From Erwinia sp. OLFS4 (lineage in GTDB: Bacteria > Pseudomonadota > Gammaproteobacteria > Enterobacterales > Enterobacteriaceae): a DNA stretch of 59,569 bases. Positions 39,252-49,499 of the stretch are shown here, in pieces. The stretch covers positions 1 through 59,569 of the forward strand of contig NZ_MOMB01000058.1 in assembly GCF_002752165.1 (NCBI RefSeq), written 5' to 3'. The notes under the pieces are model-generated. The model was given only the letters and a program-made list of their open reading frames with translations. It did no database searches and was not told the DNA's origin. The stretch's first letter is position 1, and each line of letters opens with the position of its first letter. Made by a program: the position numbers and the translations under genes.

Positions 39252-40352
39252 AAATGACTCTCGTTATAGGTTCACCGGTTATACTTTCTGTGTATTTTAA
39301 AAGGATAGTTTGTTGATGAAGCACGGTGTCAGATGTTGCTTCGGATTACTGAAGATTGATCAGGAATCATTGTAAAGTGCATCGTACAAAGGAAGATTTT
39401 ATGTAATTTCCTTTTATAATGAGATGTTTTTTATAAAAAACTTATCTCTTTTTCCATTATAGACGTTAGTGATATATGACTAATGACTTCAGTGGTCTTA
39501 GGGTTAAGATATTTTTATTTGATAAAAGATCAGTATGGACACTTACTTTGAGCTAATAAATGATAAAGCGTGCGCGAATACAGAAATATATCAATGTAGA
39601 AATATTACATTCAAAGAATCAATAAGTAAAATAGATTAAAACAATTAAATAATTAATATTGATCGTTATTAACAATTAAATTTTTTGCCAGTAATGTTTT
39701 TTTAGATTTATTGGCTAAGATCATGTGGTTATGGTTATAATCTTTTTTTATTTAATTATAATTATCTCATTTCCATCGATAATGATTAAAAATCATACTT
39801 TTTTAACGTATTTTTCCTTCTGAAAAGACCGTGATTTTTTTAGCATAATGAGCTTTTTATATCGGTTTTACCGATTAACATTAAAAATGTCGGTGAGCTG
39901 GCAATTATTTATTTTTTCTCCTGGTGAATTGTTTTGAATGGTAATGATTTACAAAAGCAACTACTTTTAGTTTCCCTAAAAATTGAATGGTTATTAAATT
40001 CTAAACAAAGAATCTATGTTTTTTATTGACCGTTCCCTTAGTATGGTTATATTTCGCATTTTGTTTAATTTATAAATTTATTTTACTTACTTTGTTCTAT
40101 TGATAATATTTATTTATTCATCATTCTTCACTATGATGTTTTTTATTTTGTTTCTCACTGTGTAATTTTCAGTATTTATTTTTATTTAACCTTAATTTAA
40201 TATGATAATTTCATTATTTATTTTCTGATAGATGAAAATATATAATGGTGATTCATTTTTTAATGGAAAAATATTTTTTTGCCATGATGCTGAATTTGTA
40301 ATAATGTCCGTATTTATTTTAATAACGACCATTCATTACACGGAGGTCAGTG
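39252..40352. other. 1.1 kb AT-rich stretch without a recognisable gene
   Basis: No open frame with a ribosome site or recognisable product is seen on either strand. The base composition is more AT-rich than any gene nearby, with many TTTATT and AAAT runs. It contains the start-side region of the ToxR-type regulator and, at its far end, the leader of the lipoprotein gene (GGAGG at 40342-40346). It may be regulatory DNA bound by silencing proteins such as H-NS; that is inference from composition. Confidence 0.5.
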
Positions 40353-40841
40353 GTGTTTTTTTCCAGATTTAGTTCAATCGTGGTGTTTTATATCACTTTC
40401 ATGCTGGCTGGATGCTCTCTTGTTGATACTGAGAGTTCTATTCCGACAGTAAGAAATGTTGGTGGTTCGATCACTACAAAAATAGGCCATGATCAATATA
40501 CATCAATCAGTAAACCCAGAAAAAAGGTCCCGGAAACTTACTGGGCATCTATACCATCCTCAGCTAATTCCTGTATCGATAACTTTAAATTTTTAAAAAG
40601 TGAAAGCCCCGATGATTTCACGGAATTTGAAACCCGCTACAGTAAAATAAGTCGAATTTATAGTTTCCTTAATAAGAATAAAAATATAATGGATCCGGAT
40701 GCAAGAGAAGTTCTGTCTATGTCTCTTAACATGCGTTTAAATACCTTGTGTGAAGAAATAAAATACAAAGGATATCAACTGGTTAAAAATAAACTCGCTG
40801 CGGTTTCTGACGGAGGGACTATTGCGTCGGCGGGCAATTAA
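40353..40841 (+). CDS. Small lipoprotein of unknown function
   Basis: 162 residues from GTG 40353, six bases after GGAGG; a GTG at 40350 is too close to it. The signal ends with the lipobox MLAGC. The mature part has a Cys at SCIDNFKFLK and another at LNTLCEEI. A gap-free alignment with the lipoprotein at 51923-52411 keeps both Cys, the Leu, Pro, Ile and Arg between them and the overall length of 162. It is AT-rich and at the edge of the T6SS island. The role is unknown. Confidence 0.7.
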   Translation: MFFSRFSSIVVFYITFMLAGCSLVDTESSIPTVRNVGGSITTKIGHDQYTSISKPRKKVPETYWASIPSSANSCIDNFKFLKSESPDDFTEFETRYSKISRIYSFLNKNKNIMDPDAREVLSMSLNMRLNTLCEEIKYKGYQLVKNKLAAVSDGGTIASAGN

Positions 40842-40961
40842 TTGCTTGCTTTGACTCTCAACGCCAGTGGTAGAGTCAAAGGCGGGTTAGGCGTGGCTAG
40901 CTGGCTGGAACCGGCGCTATGGAATGGCATGCCGGGCCGTCGCTGTCTGATAGCGGCGGCT

Positions 40962-41888
40962 CTACTGACCGGGAAACAAAAAAGGATTCAGGCTGCTGCG
41001 GGCAAACCCTTCTTGTTCCATGCGCGCATCAAGCACCAGCGATGCCAGGTCGTCAGCAACGGGCTCCAGTGCGGGATCTTTTTCCTGATAAAGTTGTTTC
41101 AGGTAGGTGCCGCAATCACCGCAGCTTTCTGCTTTTATTGCGCTCTGCTCGCTCTCAAGTGACCAGCTATGAATATCTTTGGTCTGCTCACAGTTGGTAC
41201 ATTTGGCCCTTACGACATACCATTCACTTTCACACAGATTGCAGTGCAGATAACGTAATCCCTCGCGCTGACTCGCCATATGCACCAGGCCTGCGACCGG
41301 CATACTGGCACAAACCGGACAAAACTGACGTTGTTCACCATATTCGGCGCGGGCTTTACCCGGGATATGCGCGGCCATTTGCGCCCAGTAAACAGACAGC
41401 GCAGCCCAGATAAAAGGGGCTTTATCACTGCTGATTCGGGCAAATTCCTGACTGAACAGCGCATCGGCCATTGACTCCAGCTCACCACCCGCGGTTTTTT
41501 CAAGATTTTCCAGTACTGCCAGTGCCTGCCCGGTCATTTCCGGTTTTAGTTCGGCTATCAGAGAGTGCAGTAATCGTTGCCAGTGGCTGTCACGCGGCAG
41601 GCTATGTATATCCAGCGGTGGTTTTCCAAGGCTGGCGGCTTGTTTAAGTCGCGGATAGAGGTCGATATGCAGCGGGTGATCGTAGAGTACAATTTCCTGC
41701 GCCTGAGCAATTTTAGCGGCAAAGCGCAGATAGTCACCCAGGGGATTTTTATCCGCCAGCTGTCTTAGTCGCGCTGCTCTGCGGCTGTATAGATGTTGAA
41801 GCCGGGGGAAAAGCAACGGCGGAATTGTCTCCGCCGTTGCTTTCTCACTCTTTGCCAGCTCGTCCTGTGGAATAATGCGAATACTCAT
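40962..41888 (-). CDS. fdhE: Formate dehydrogenase accessory protein FdhE
   Basis: 308 residues, like E. coli FdhE (309). Cytosolic; needed for respiratory formate dehydrogenase maturation. The C-terminal half has the rubredoxin-like Cys pairs: [32 protein letters not shown] and CGDCGTYLK. The start [16 protein letters not shown] matches the family. The start overlaps the fdoI stop (TGATG), so it is the last gene of the fdoGHI-fdhE operon. Confidence 0.96.
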   Translation of the reverse strand: MSIRIIPQDELAKSEKATAETIPPLLFPRLQHLYSRRAARLRQLADKNPLGDYLRFAAKIAQAQEIVLYDHPLHIDLYPRLKQAASLGKPPLDIHSLPRDSHWQRLLHSLIAELKPEMTGQALAVLENLEKTAGGELESMADALFSQEFARISSDKAPFIWAALSVYWAQMAAHIPGKARAEYGEQRQFCPVCASMPVAGLVHMASQREGLRYLHCNLCESEWYVVRAKCTNCEQTKDIHSWSLESEQSAIKAESCGDCGTYLKQLYQEKDPALEPVADDLASLVLDARMEQEGFARSSLNPFLFPGQ

Positions 41889-42535
41889 CAGCGACGTTTT
41901 TCCTGTTGTTCCGGTGGATCCTGCTGTTGTAATTCCCGGTACCAGCGGGGGTGATGTTTTTTTGCCCAGCGGGCGGTGACCCAGCCTTCAACCATCGCGG
42001 TAATAGTGCCTTTTACCCATAACGCGGCATATATATGAACCATAATCACCATGATTAATATCGCCGCAGATATCGAATGGAGCAGCAGCGCGGCACGGAT
42101 CAGTGGCAGCGGAAAGGCCGCGGCAAACCAGGGGCGCCAAATCACAATGCCACTGGCCAGCAGCAGCAATAAACATGTTATCGCTGCCCAGAATACACAC
42201 TTTTGTCCGAAATTATAGCGCCCGGTATCGCCAACTTCCTCATTACGGGCAATTTTATGAATATTTTTTGCCCAGATCAGGTCGTCATGTTTAATCAGAT
42301 TGTGTTGCCAGTAGCGAAAAAACATGATCAGAAAGGCGGCAAACATTATCACACCGGTAAACGGGTGAAGGAGGCGCGCCAGCTGCGGGGTTCCCAAAAT
42401 GTTCATTAACCAGTTAAATGAAGGAAAGAAGAAACCCAATCCGCTGATGGCTGTCAGCAAAAAGCAGCCGGCAACCAGCCAGTGATTGAGGCGTTCAGGG
42501 GCGCTGTAGCGCTGAATATCCGGCGCTTGCTTCAT
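41888..42535 (-). CDS. fdoI: Formate dehydrogenase-O cytochrome b556 subunit
   Basis: 215 residues (E. coli 211). A four-helix membrane protein: [57 protein letters not shown] and [19 protein letters not shown]. His residues in these helices ligate two b-type hemes that pass electrons from FdoH to quinone. The start overlaps the fdoH stop by four bases (ATGA). Confidence 0.96.
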   Translation of the reverse strand: MKQAPDIQRYSAPERLNHWLVAGCFLLTAISGLGFFFPSFNWLMNILGTPQLARLLHPFTGVIMFAAFLIMFFRYWQHNLIKHDDLIWAKNIHKIARNEEVGDTGRYNFGQKCVFWAAITCLLLLLASGIVIWRPWFAAAFPLPLIRAALLLHSISAAILIMVIMVHIYAALWVKGTITAMVEGWVTARWAKKHHPRWYRELQQQDPPEQQEKRR

Positions 42536-43413
42536 GGTTTTTCCTCTTCTTCGTGCTCTTCAGCCCGGTTAGGTCCGACGCCGACGTAATGAAACACTGC
42601 GGCTGCAAAGGTGGTAGCGAATCCTAATGCTGCCAGTGGCTTCCAGATTCCTTTCCAGAAATGAATAGCCGGGCTGATGGCCGGATTTTGTGGCAGGCCG
42701 TGATAGAGCTGAGGTTTGTCGGCATGATGCAAAACGTACATCACATGTGTGCCGCCGACGCCCTCGGGATCGTACAAGCCGGCATTCAGGTAACCACGTG
42801 AATTCAGTTCGCGCACGCGCTCGCCAGCCAGCTGCTTCATCTCCGCTTTACTGCCAAAATGGAGGGCACCGGTTGGACAGGTTTTAACACAAGCAGGTTC
42901 CTGGCCAACGCTAACGCGATCGACGCACAACGTGCATTTGTACACCCGGTTATCCTGCGGATTCAGGCGGGGTACATCGAACGGACAGCCTGCAATGCAG
43001 TAACCGCAGCCAATGCACTGTTCAGACTGGAAGTCGACAATGCCGTTAGCGTACTGAATTATTGCACCGGCGGACGGGCAAGCCTTCAGGCAGCCAGGAT
43101 CTGCGCAGTGCATACAGCCGTCTTTGCGGATTAACCATTCCAGCTTGTTCTGTTGTTCGACTTCCGAAAAACGCATGACCGTCCAGGATTTAGCGCTCAG
43201 ATCGGCTGGATTGTCATACACCCCGACGTTATGGCCGACCTGGTCGCGGATATCATTCCATTCTGAGCAGGCCACCTGACAGGCTTTACAGCCAATGCAG
43301 GTGGTTACATCAATCAGCTTGGCGACCTGCTGCTGATGGTTGCGTGCCTGAGGTGCGGGGGTGAAGCCGTTTGTCGCGGACCGGCGAATAATGTCTTGTG
43401 ATTGATAAGCCAT
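42532..43413 (-). CDS. fdoH: Formate dehydrogenase-O iron-sulfur subunit
   Basis: 293 residues (E. coli 300). Four Cys clusters bind [4Fe-4S] centres: [40 protein letters not shown] and [22 protein letters not shown]-terminal membrane helix ([19 protein letters not shown]) anchors it with FdoI. It transfers electrons from the FdoG molybdenum site to the heme subunit. It lies 12 bases after fdoG. Confidence 0.96.
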   Translation of the reverse strand: MAYQSQDIIRRSATNGFTPAPQARNHQQQVAKLIDVTTCIGCKACQVACSEWNDIRDQVGHNVGVYDNPADLSAKSWTVMRFSEVEQQNKLEWLIRKDGCMHCADPGCLKACPSAGAIIQYANGIVDFQSEQCIGCGYCIAGCPFDVPRLNPQDNRVYKCTLCVDRVSVGQEPACVKTCPTGALHFGSKAEMKQLAGERVRELNSRGYLNAGLYDPEGVGGTHVMYVLHHADKPQLYHGLPQNPAISPAIHFWKGIWKPLAALGFATTFAAAVFHYVGVGPNRAEEHEEEEKP

Positions 43414-43425
43414 ATTACCTCTCCG

Positions 43426-46400
43426 TTACACCTTTTCCACATTGACCAGGAAGGTTTTAAATTCCGGCGTCTGGGTATTCGCATCACCAACAAAGGGCGT
43501 CAGGGTGTTGGCCAGAAAACCTTTTTTTGCCACACCTTCAAAACCCCAGTGGATAGGGATACCAATGGTATCGATTGTCTGACCATTCACCTGCAGGCGG
43601 CGTATACGCTTAGTGACAACGGCCCTGGCTTTAATAAAGCCGCGATTTGAACTGACCCTGACCATGTCCCCCATGGTAATGCCGAGCTGTCTGGCAAGCA
43701 CTTCACCAATCTCGACGAACTGTTCCGGCTGTGCGATAGCATTAAGCAGGGCATGTTTGGTCCAGAAATGGAAGTGTTCGGTCAGACGGTAGGTGGTGCC
43801 AACATACGGGAACCGGGCTGCTGTTCCCATGGCCGCCAGGTCGTCTTTAAATATCCGCGCAGCCGGGTTAGACACCACGGCGGGGTGCAGCGGATTGGTG
43901 CCGAGCGGTGTTTCAAACGGCTCATAATGTTCCGGGAAAGGACCTTCGGCCATTTTGTCGAGGGCAAACAGGCGCCCCATGCCTTCTGGCTGCATGATAA
44001 ATGGCCCGACGCCGCTACCCGGCGGTGCAGTACTGTAGTCAGGGATATCCTCACCTTCCCATTTACTGCCATTCCAGCGTAGCAAGGTTCGTTTAGCATC
44101 CCAGGGTTGCCCCTGCGGATCGGCGGACGCACGGTTATACAGAATGCGACGGTTAAGGGGCCACGCCCAGCTCCAGTTGAGGGTATTACCCAGACCGGAT
44201 GGATCGGTATTGTCGCGCCGGGCCATCTGATTGCCTTGCGGGGTCCAGCTACCACAAAAAATCCAGCAGCCGCTGGCCGTTGAGCCGTCGGCTTTGAGCT
44301 GGGCAAACGAGCTCAGCTGCTGACCTTTTTTGGCCAGCAGCGTACCGTGGTCATCAAACAGATCGGCCAGGGCTTTACCGTTACTTTCCATAGCGACTTC
44401 TTCGGCCGCCGGGTTGTCAGGCGTCAGGTAATCCCAGCGCATATTCAGCACCGGTTCCGGCGCTGCTCCGCCTTGTCTGGCATACATAGCACGCAGGCGG
44501 GTAAAGATTCCGGCAAGGATTTCACCGTCGTTCTTCGCTTCTCCTGGTCCGTCCGCCCCTTTCCAGTGCCATTGCAGCCAGCGAGCAGAGTTAACAATAG
44601 AACCGTTTTCCTCTGCAAAGCAGGTTGAAGGCAAGCGGAAAACTTCGGTGCCGATGGCGGCGCTGTCGACATCATTAAACTCGCCATGGTTTTGCCAGAA
44701 ATTAGCGGTTTCGGTATTAAGCGGGTCAATAATCACCAGAAATTTGAGTCTGGCCAGTGCCGCCACCACCTTATGCTTGTCAGGAAACGAGGCGACAGGA
44801 TTAAAGCCCTGGCAAAGATAACCGTTAACCAGGCCCTGGGACATCATGTCGAAATACTGCAGGACATCATAGCTTTTGTCCCATTTGGGCAACCAGTTGA
44901 AACCCCAGTCGTTCTCCTTTTGTGCCTTGTCACCGTAAAACGCTTTCATCTGACTGATAAAAAATTTCGGATAATTGCTCCAGTAATTGACCTGGCCTTC
45001 CAGCAGGGGGACTGGCGTACTGGCGGCAAGATAGCTTTGCAGGTCGGGTTGTTTCTCAGAGGGAAGCATCATATAACCAGGCAGGTTTTGTGACAGCAGG
45101 CCCAGATCGGTCAGCCCCTGTATATTGGAGTGACCGCGCAAGGCATTGATTCCCCCACCGGCCATGCCCATATTGCCCAGCAGCAGCTGTACCATCGCCA
45201 TGGTGCGGATATTTTGTGCGCCAATGGAGTGTTGGGTCCAGCCAAGGGCATAGAGAAAGGTGGTGGTGCGGTGCGGGACACAGGTGCTGGCCAGCGCCTC
45301 ACAAACGTGAAGAAAATCAGCTTTGGGCGTACCGCAAATATTCTCTACGACTTCCGGGGTGTAGCGGCTGACGTGGGCTTTCAGCAGATTCCATACGCAG
45401 CGGGGATGCGTCAGGCTGGCGTCCTGCTTTGCATAACCCTGTTCATCTAATTCATAGGCCCAGGTGGTTTTATCATATTGCCGTCGGTCTGCATCGTAAC
45501 CACTGAACAGGCCGTCACTAAAGCGGTAATCCGATCTGACAATCAGACTGGCATTGGTATAGGCTTTTACGTACTCATGCTGAATTTTATCATGGCATAT
45601 CAGGTAATTTATCACCCCGGACAGAAACGCGATGTCGCTACCGGAACGTATTGGCGTGTAAAAGTCCGCCACGGCGGCAGTACGGGTGAAACGCGGATCG
45701 ATGACGATCAGCCTGGCATTATTATGAATTTTGGCTTCCATTGCCCAGCGGAATCCGACCGGATGTGCTTCTGCGGCGTTGCCACCCATTACAATAATCA
45801 GATTCGCATTGCGGATGTCGACCCAGTGGTTGGTCATGGCACCGCGACCAAATGTTGGAGCAAGACTTGCTACCGTTGGTCCGTGTCAGACGCGCGCCTG
45901 GTTATCGACGGCAAGCATGCCGAGCGACCGGGTAAATTTTTGTGTTAAATAACCGGTTTCATTGCTGGCAGCAGAGGCGCACAGCATGCCGGTCGTTAAC
46001 CAGCGGTTGACCGTGACGCCCGCCGTATTGCGGGTGACAAAATTGGCATCGCGATCGGCTTTCATCAGTTTTGCAATACGCGTAAAGGCTTCATCCCAAC
46101 TGATACGCTGCCATTTGTCTGACCCTGGCGCACGATATTCAGGGTAGTGCAGACGGCTTTCGCTATGCACAAAATCAATCAGGCCGGCGCCTTTCGGGCA
46201 GAGTGCGCCCCGACTGACAGGATGATCGGGATCGCCTTCAATATGGAAAATGGTTTGTCTGGCATTTTTTGCGCCATCGCCCATGCTGTACATCAACAGA
46301 CCACAGCCTACCGAACAATAAGTGCAGGTATTACGGGTTTCGCGACAACGTAATAGTTTGTACTGGCGGGTTTCTGCCAGGGCCGCTTCAGGGGTAAACC

Positions 46401-46473
46401 CCAGCGCCGCGACCGTTGTGCCGGCCATACCGCCTGCACAGATTTTGAAGAATTTTCTGCGACTGACGTTCAT
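43426..46473 (-). CDS. fdoG: Formate dehydrogenase-O catalytic subunit (selenocysteine-containing)
   Basis: 1015 residues read through an in-frame UGA at 45886-45888 (residue 196, as in E. coli). The periplasmic molybdopterin enzyme oxidises formate to CO2. The twin-arginine signal (VSRRKFFKICAGGM), the [4Fe-4S] ligands (NTCTYCSVGCG), the Sec context QARV-U-HGPTVASLAP and the C-terminal VGDANTQTPEFKTFLVNVEK match FdoG closely. Read without recoding, the gene would give a 195-residue fragment and a separate 803-residue frame. UGA decoding needs SelA, SelB, SelC and SelD; selA in this window carries a stop. 133 bases separate it from divergent fdhD. Confidence 0.96.
45857..45888 (-). promoter_or_regulatory. 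Bacterial SECIS element of fdoG (UGA plus hairpin)
   Basis: Counting the UGA as bases 1-3, bases 15-32 form GG-U-AGCA-AGUCU-UGCU-CC: two G-C pairs, a bulged U at 17, four pairs and a five-base apical loop. This matches the SelB-binding hairpin of E. coli formate dehydrogenase mRNAs, including the bulged U17. It supports recoding of UGA rather than a mutation. Confidence 0.88.
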
Positions 46474-46606
46474 CAGTAACCTTCCTGTGTTTCGACATTG
46501 CTTTATTTTGTCATTTTACCGACGTTGCGTCGGGAGGAGCTGCGCGCCACAATGGAGCGATTAGGCCGCGCTTTATGGTTAAAATATTACCACATAATCT
46601 GTAGGG

Positions 46607-47452
46607 TTGAAAAAGGTGGCAAGATTGCGTGCTGAAAAACCACAAAATGATAAGGGGCCGGACGCGCCGCCCGGTGCAGTTAGCCGGTCAGTCTGGTCGA
46701 GAAAAGCGCCGGCAGAAGCCAGCATGGACTGGCTGGCCGAAGAAGTCCCGGTTGCGCTGGTCTACAACGGTATTTCTCATGTCGTCATGATGGCGACACC
46801 TGACAATCTTGATAAGCTGGCTATCGGATTTTCCTTATCAGAAGGCATTATTGCCTCGCCCGGGGAGATTTATGGCGTTGATATCAACGTCACCGGCCAG
46901 GGGGTTGAAGTACAGATCGAACTTTCCAGCCGGCGTTTTATGGCCCTTAAGGCGCGACGCCGCGCGATGGAAGGACGCACCGGCTGCGGTGTTTGTGGCG
47001 TGGAGCAACTGGCGGAAATTGGTAAACCCGTTAAGCCATTACCGTTTACACAACGGTTTCAGCTGTCGCAACTGGATGCGGCGTTACCGCAGTTAAAAGC
47101 CTGCCAGCCGGTGGGCAAAATCACCGGTTGTACCCATGCTGCAGGCTGGTTAACCCCGCAAGGTCAGCTGGTTGGCGGTTATGAAGATATTGGCCGGCAC
47201 GTTGCGCTGGATAAACTTTTGGGCGCGCGCAGCCAGCAGGCCGCATGGCAGAGTGGCGCTGCGTTAATTTCCAGCCGGGCCAGCTATGAGATGGTTCAAA
47301 AGGCTGCAATCTGTGGCGTGGAAATTTTGTTTGCCGTCTCGGCAGCGACCAGTCTGGCCGTTGAGGTGGCCGTGCGCAGCAATCTGACGCTGGTCGGTTT
47401 CTGTCAGCCGGGGCGGGCCACTATTTATTCGCATCCCCAACGCTTACGCTGA
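46607..47452 (+). CDS. fdhD: Sulfurtransferase FdhD for formate dehydrogenase maturation
   Basis: 281 residues if started at TTG 46607; GTG 46616, with TAGGG nine bases upstream, is an equally plausible start (278 residues). [19 protein letters not shown], the sulfur-carrying Cys pair in [33 protein letters not shown] and [18 protein letters not shown] are diagnostic. FdhD passes sulfur from IscS to the molybdenum cofactor of formate dehydrogenases. It is divergent from fdoG. Confidence 0.94.
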   Translation: MKKVARLRAEKPQNDKGPDAPPGAVSRSVWSRKAPAEASMDWLAEEVPVALVYNGISHVVMMATPDNLDKLAIGFSLSEGIIASPGEIYGVDINVTGQGVEVQIELSSRRFMALKARRRAMEGRTGCGVCGVEQLAEIGKPVKPLPFTQRFQLSQLDAALPQLKACQPVGKITGCTHAAGWLTPQGQLVGGYEDIGRHVALDKLLGARSQQAAWQSGAALISSRASYEMVQKAAICGVEILFAVSAATSLAVEVAVRSNLTLVGFCQPGRATIYSHPQRLR

Positions 47453-47846
47453 GCATACCGATTGCCCGGGGCGTGGGCGAAAAACAGAGGATTCCTAATC
47501 ACCGTGCGAGTCAGTCTGACGCCAGTGTCTGTGGCGTAGCTATTTGTGCGGTGTGGTGATTTATTCTGATGATCGTTTCAGGGGCTATCATCGCCGACTG
47601 GCGGGATGACGCCCCGACGGGCAGAGGCTGTTTTATCCCGGCTGTCAGCAAGGTGGCGGCGGTCGGCGGCAATACCAGGATGTTCAATATTGCCTTCGCT
47701 TTTTTGGAAAACGCATTTGTTTATAGATTGTAACGCATTGATATCCCTTTCACGGGTGTTGAATTTAACTATAATGATCGCACTGCTTACGCGGTGACGG
47801 CCAGCAAACTGGTCTTCACGCTTTTCGATAACATGGAGATGAGAAC
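47453..47846 (+). promoter_or_regulatory. fdhD-sodA intergenic region with a candidate sodA promoter
   Basis: 394 bases without a recognisable gene. A sigma-70-like pair, TTTCAC at 47748-47753 and TATAAT at 47770-47775 with 16 bases between, lies 72 bases before the sodA start. sodA is controlled by SoxRS, Fur and ArcA in E. coli; I cannot place those sites reliably here. Confidence 0.45.
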
Positions 47847-48464
47847 ATGAGCTATTCACTGCCATCCCTGCCTTACGCGTACGACGCGCTGGAGCCGCAC
47901 TTTGACAAACAGACGATGGAGATCCACCACACTAAACACCATCAGACTTATGTCAATAACGCCAATGCTGCGCTGGAAGGTACTGAGTTAGCAAATCTGC
48001 CGGTTGAGGAGCTGATCGCTAAGCTGGATCAGGTGCCCGCTGACAAAAAAACAGCGCTGCGTAACAATGCAGGTGGCCATGCCAACCACAGCCTGTTCTG
48101 GAAAGGGTTGAAAACCGGTACGACGCTGCAGGGGCCGCTGAAGGCTGCGATTGAAAAAGATTTTGGCAGCGTGGAAAAATTCAAAGAAGAATTTGAAAAA
48201 GCCGCGGCAACCCGCTTTGGCTCTGGTTGGGCCTGGCTGGTTAAAAAAGGCGATAAGCTGGCGGTGGTCTCTACCGCTAATCAGAACAGTCCGCTGATGG
48301 GTGAGGCGATAAGCGGTGTTTCCGGTTATCCAATTATCGCGCTGGATGTCTGGGAACACGCTTACTATCTTAAGTATCAGAATAAACGTCCTGATTATAT
48401 TAAGGCGTTCTGGAATGTTGTTAACTGGGACGAAGCGGCCAGCCGCTTTGCTGCAGCTAAGTAA
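47847..48464 (+). CDS. sodA: Manganese superoxide dismutase
   Basis: 205 residues (E. coli 206). [20 protein letters not shown] at the start; metal ligands in [26 protein letters not shown] and [18 protein letters not shown]. Cytosolic, converts superoxide to H2O2 and O2. The GSGWAWLVK segment and overall length support the Mn type. RBS GAGATGAGAAC precedes ATG 47847. A strong terminator follows. Confidence 0.97.
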   Translation: MSYSLPSLPYAYDALEPHFDKQTMEIHHTKHHQTYVNNANAALEGTELANLPVEELIAKLDQVPADKKTALRNNAGGHANHSLFWKGLKTGTTLQGPLKAAIEKDFGSVEKFKEEFEKAAATRFGSGWAWLVKKGDKLAVVSTANQNSPLMGEAISGVSGYPIIALDVWEHAYYLKYQNKRPDYIKAFWNVVNWDEAASRFAAAK

Positions 48465-48487
48465 ATCAACGCGTTGATTTGGTGTAA

Positions 48488-48519
48488 AAGCCGGCAGCCC
48501 TTGGTCTGCCGGCTTTTTT
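48488..48519 (+). terminator. Rho-independent terminator of sodA
   Basis: 10-base stem AAGCCGGCAG with CTGCCGGCTT around CCCTTGGT, followed by TTTT. It begins 24 bases after the sodA stop. Confidence 0.93.
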
Positions 48520-49165
48520 ATGCCCGTTGTTTTTCCCCTTCAGGTGCTGTCCGGTTGCGGGCATAACAATGATGCTTTCATCAGGGTACTCCGTTGGCGT
48601 TTGCCCTTTATTTTGTCGGCAAACCGGCCTCCGTTGATCAGAACCTGACCGGGTGCCGGAGAGAAGGCACTATAAAACAGTGCTATTACTTATGTTTCAA
48701 CACCAGGTAAAAAAGTTATCCTGGTGGTTAAGTATTAAATATTCTGTAGTTATTATTATTTTCTGTTTTTTTGTTTATTTCCCATTGCATTACTTAGGCT
48801 GATTTTAATCATTATATTAAATATAACCTATACAATCATGCTGTTCTCTCAACCAGACAGGTGATTCTGAAGCAGGTAAAACGGGCCATTAAGCATGTAA
48901 AGATTGATATTATTGTTTGATTGTTAATGATTGGCGGGATTTTAGTCTTGTTTATTCAATATACATGATCATTGAACGCATGTTATCTAACAAAAAAACA
49001 TGTTATACCCTTACTGATAATATTATTAAATCATTTTGCCACCTTGTTATTTGCTAATATTCTGGCATATTTGTTTTTTGTTTTTATTCGCAATAAAGTT
49101 AACGGCGGTGTTTTTATGCCGCAGTACCAATATGGACAGCTGAAGTACTTCCGGGAGCAATAAAT
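48520..49165. other. Intergenic region upstream of the PapI-like gene
   Basis: 646 bases. Composition turns AT-rich near 48720, marking the start of the accessory segment. A frame at 48972-49163 (TTG start, 63 residues with a hydrophobic middle) lies directly before the PapI-like gene but lacks a convincing ribosome site or homology, so it is not called. Only two GATC sites are seen in this stretch and no ACGATC motif typical of PapI-controlled switches. Confidence 0.4.
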
Positions 49166-49444
49166 ATGGATAGATTTAATGTCCGCAGCAGCAAAAGGCT
49201 GGCCACCATCGTTGAAGTTTTACAGGTAATAGAAGAGATGATGGATTCACCTGATAAATCGCCAGTCGACTGCAACGCATTTCCCAGCACGCGTGATATT
49301 GCAGACCGTTGTAGTCTGAGTATTTATTCAACGCGTCATATTCTTTTGTTATTGCAGGAAAAGGGCTTAATTGATTCAGTAAAAGGAAAACATGCCAAAC
49401 ATCTGTACTGGAAACGTACGGAGAGCCCTGGTCTTAAGCATTGA
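49166..49444 (+). CDS. PapI/FaeA-like winged-helix regulator
   Basis: 92 residues. A short winged helix: SKRLATIVEVLQVIEEMMDS, then TRDIADRCSLSIYSTRHILL and LQEKGLIDSVKGK. Size and helix order fit the PapI/FaeA family, which with Lrp sets phase variation of fimbrial operons. GGGAG lies ten bases before ATG 49166. No fimbrial operon lies next to it in this window; the nearest is inside the T6SS locus. It is followed by a hairpin. Confidence 0.75.
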   Translation: MDRFNVRSSKRLATIVEVLQVIEEMMDSPDKSPVDCNAFPSTRDIADRCSLSIYSTRHILLLLQEKGLIDSVKGKHAKHLYWKRTESPGLKH

Positions 49445-49448
49445 TTAT

Positions 49449-49477
49449 AAAAGCCATCTTTAATTAAGATGGCTTTT
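49449..49477. terminator. Bidirectional terminator between the PapI-like and FKBP genes
   Basis: 12-base perfect stem AAAAGCCATCTT with AAGATGGCTTTT around TAATT; U-rich on both strands. It sits between two convergent genes (stops at 49444 and 49500). Confidence 0.88.
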
Positions 49478-49499
49478 AGTTAAATAATATTGGCTTTTA

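Noticed and set aside
40851..40879. TTGACTCT...AGAGTCAA inverted repeat after the lipoprotein gene as a terminator
   Set aside because: The stem is AT-rich and eight bases long with a 13-base loop and no U-run; too weak to call.
45886..45888. fdoG as a pseudogene broken by a stop codon
   Set aside because: The stop is UGA at the known selenocysteine position, with a canonical SECIS hairpin following. It is a recoded codon, not a lesion.
48972..49163. 63-residue hydrophobic frame before the PapI-like gene
   Set aside because: It starts with TTG, lacks a ribosome site and has no recognisable homology; its length is expected by chance in AT-rich DNA.
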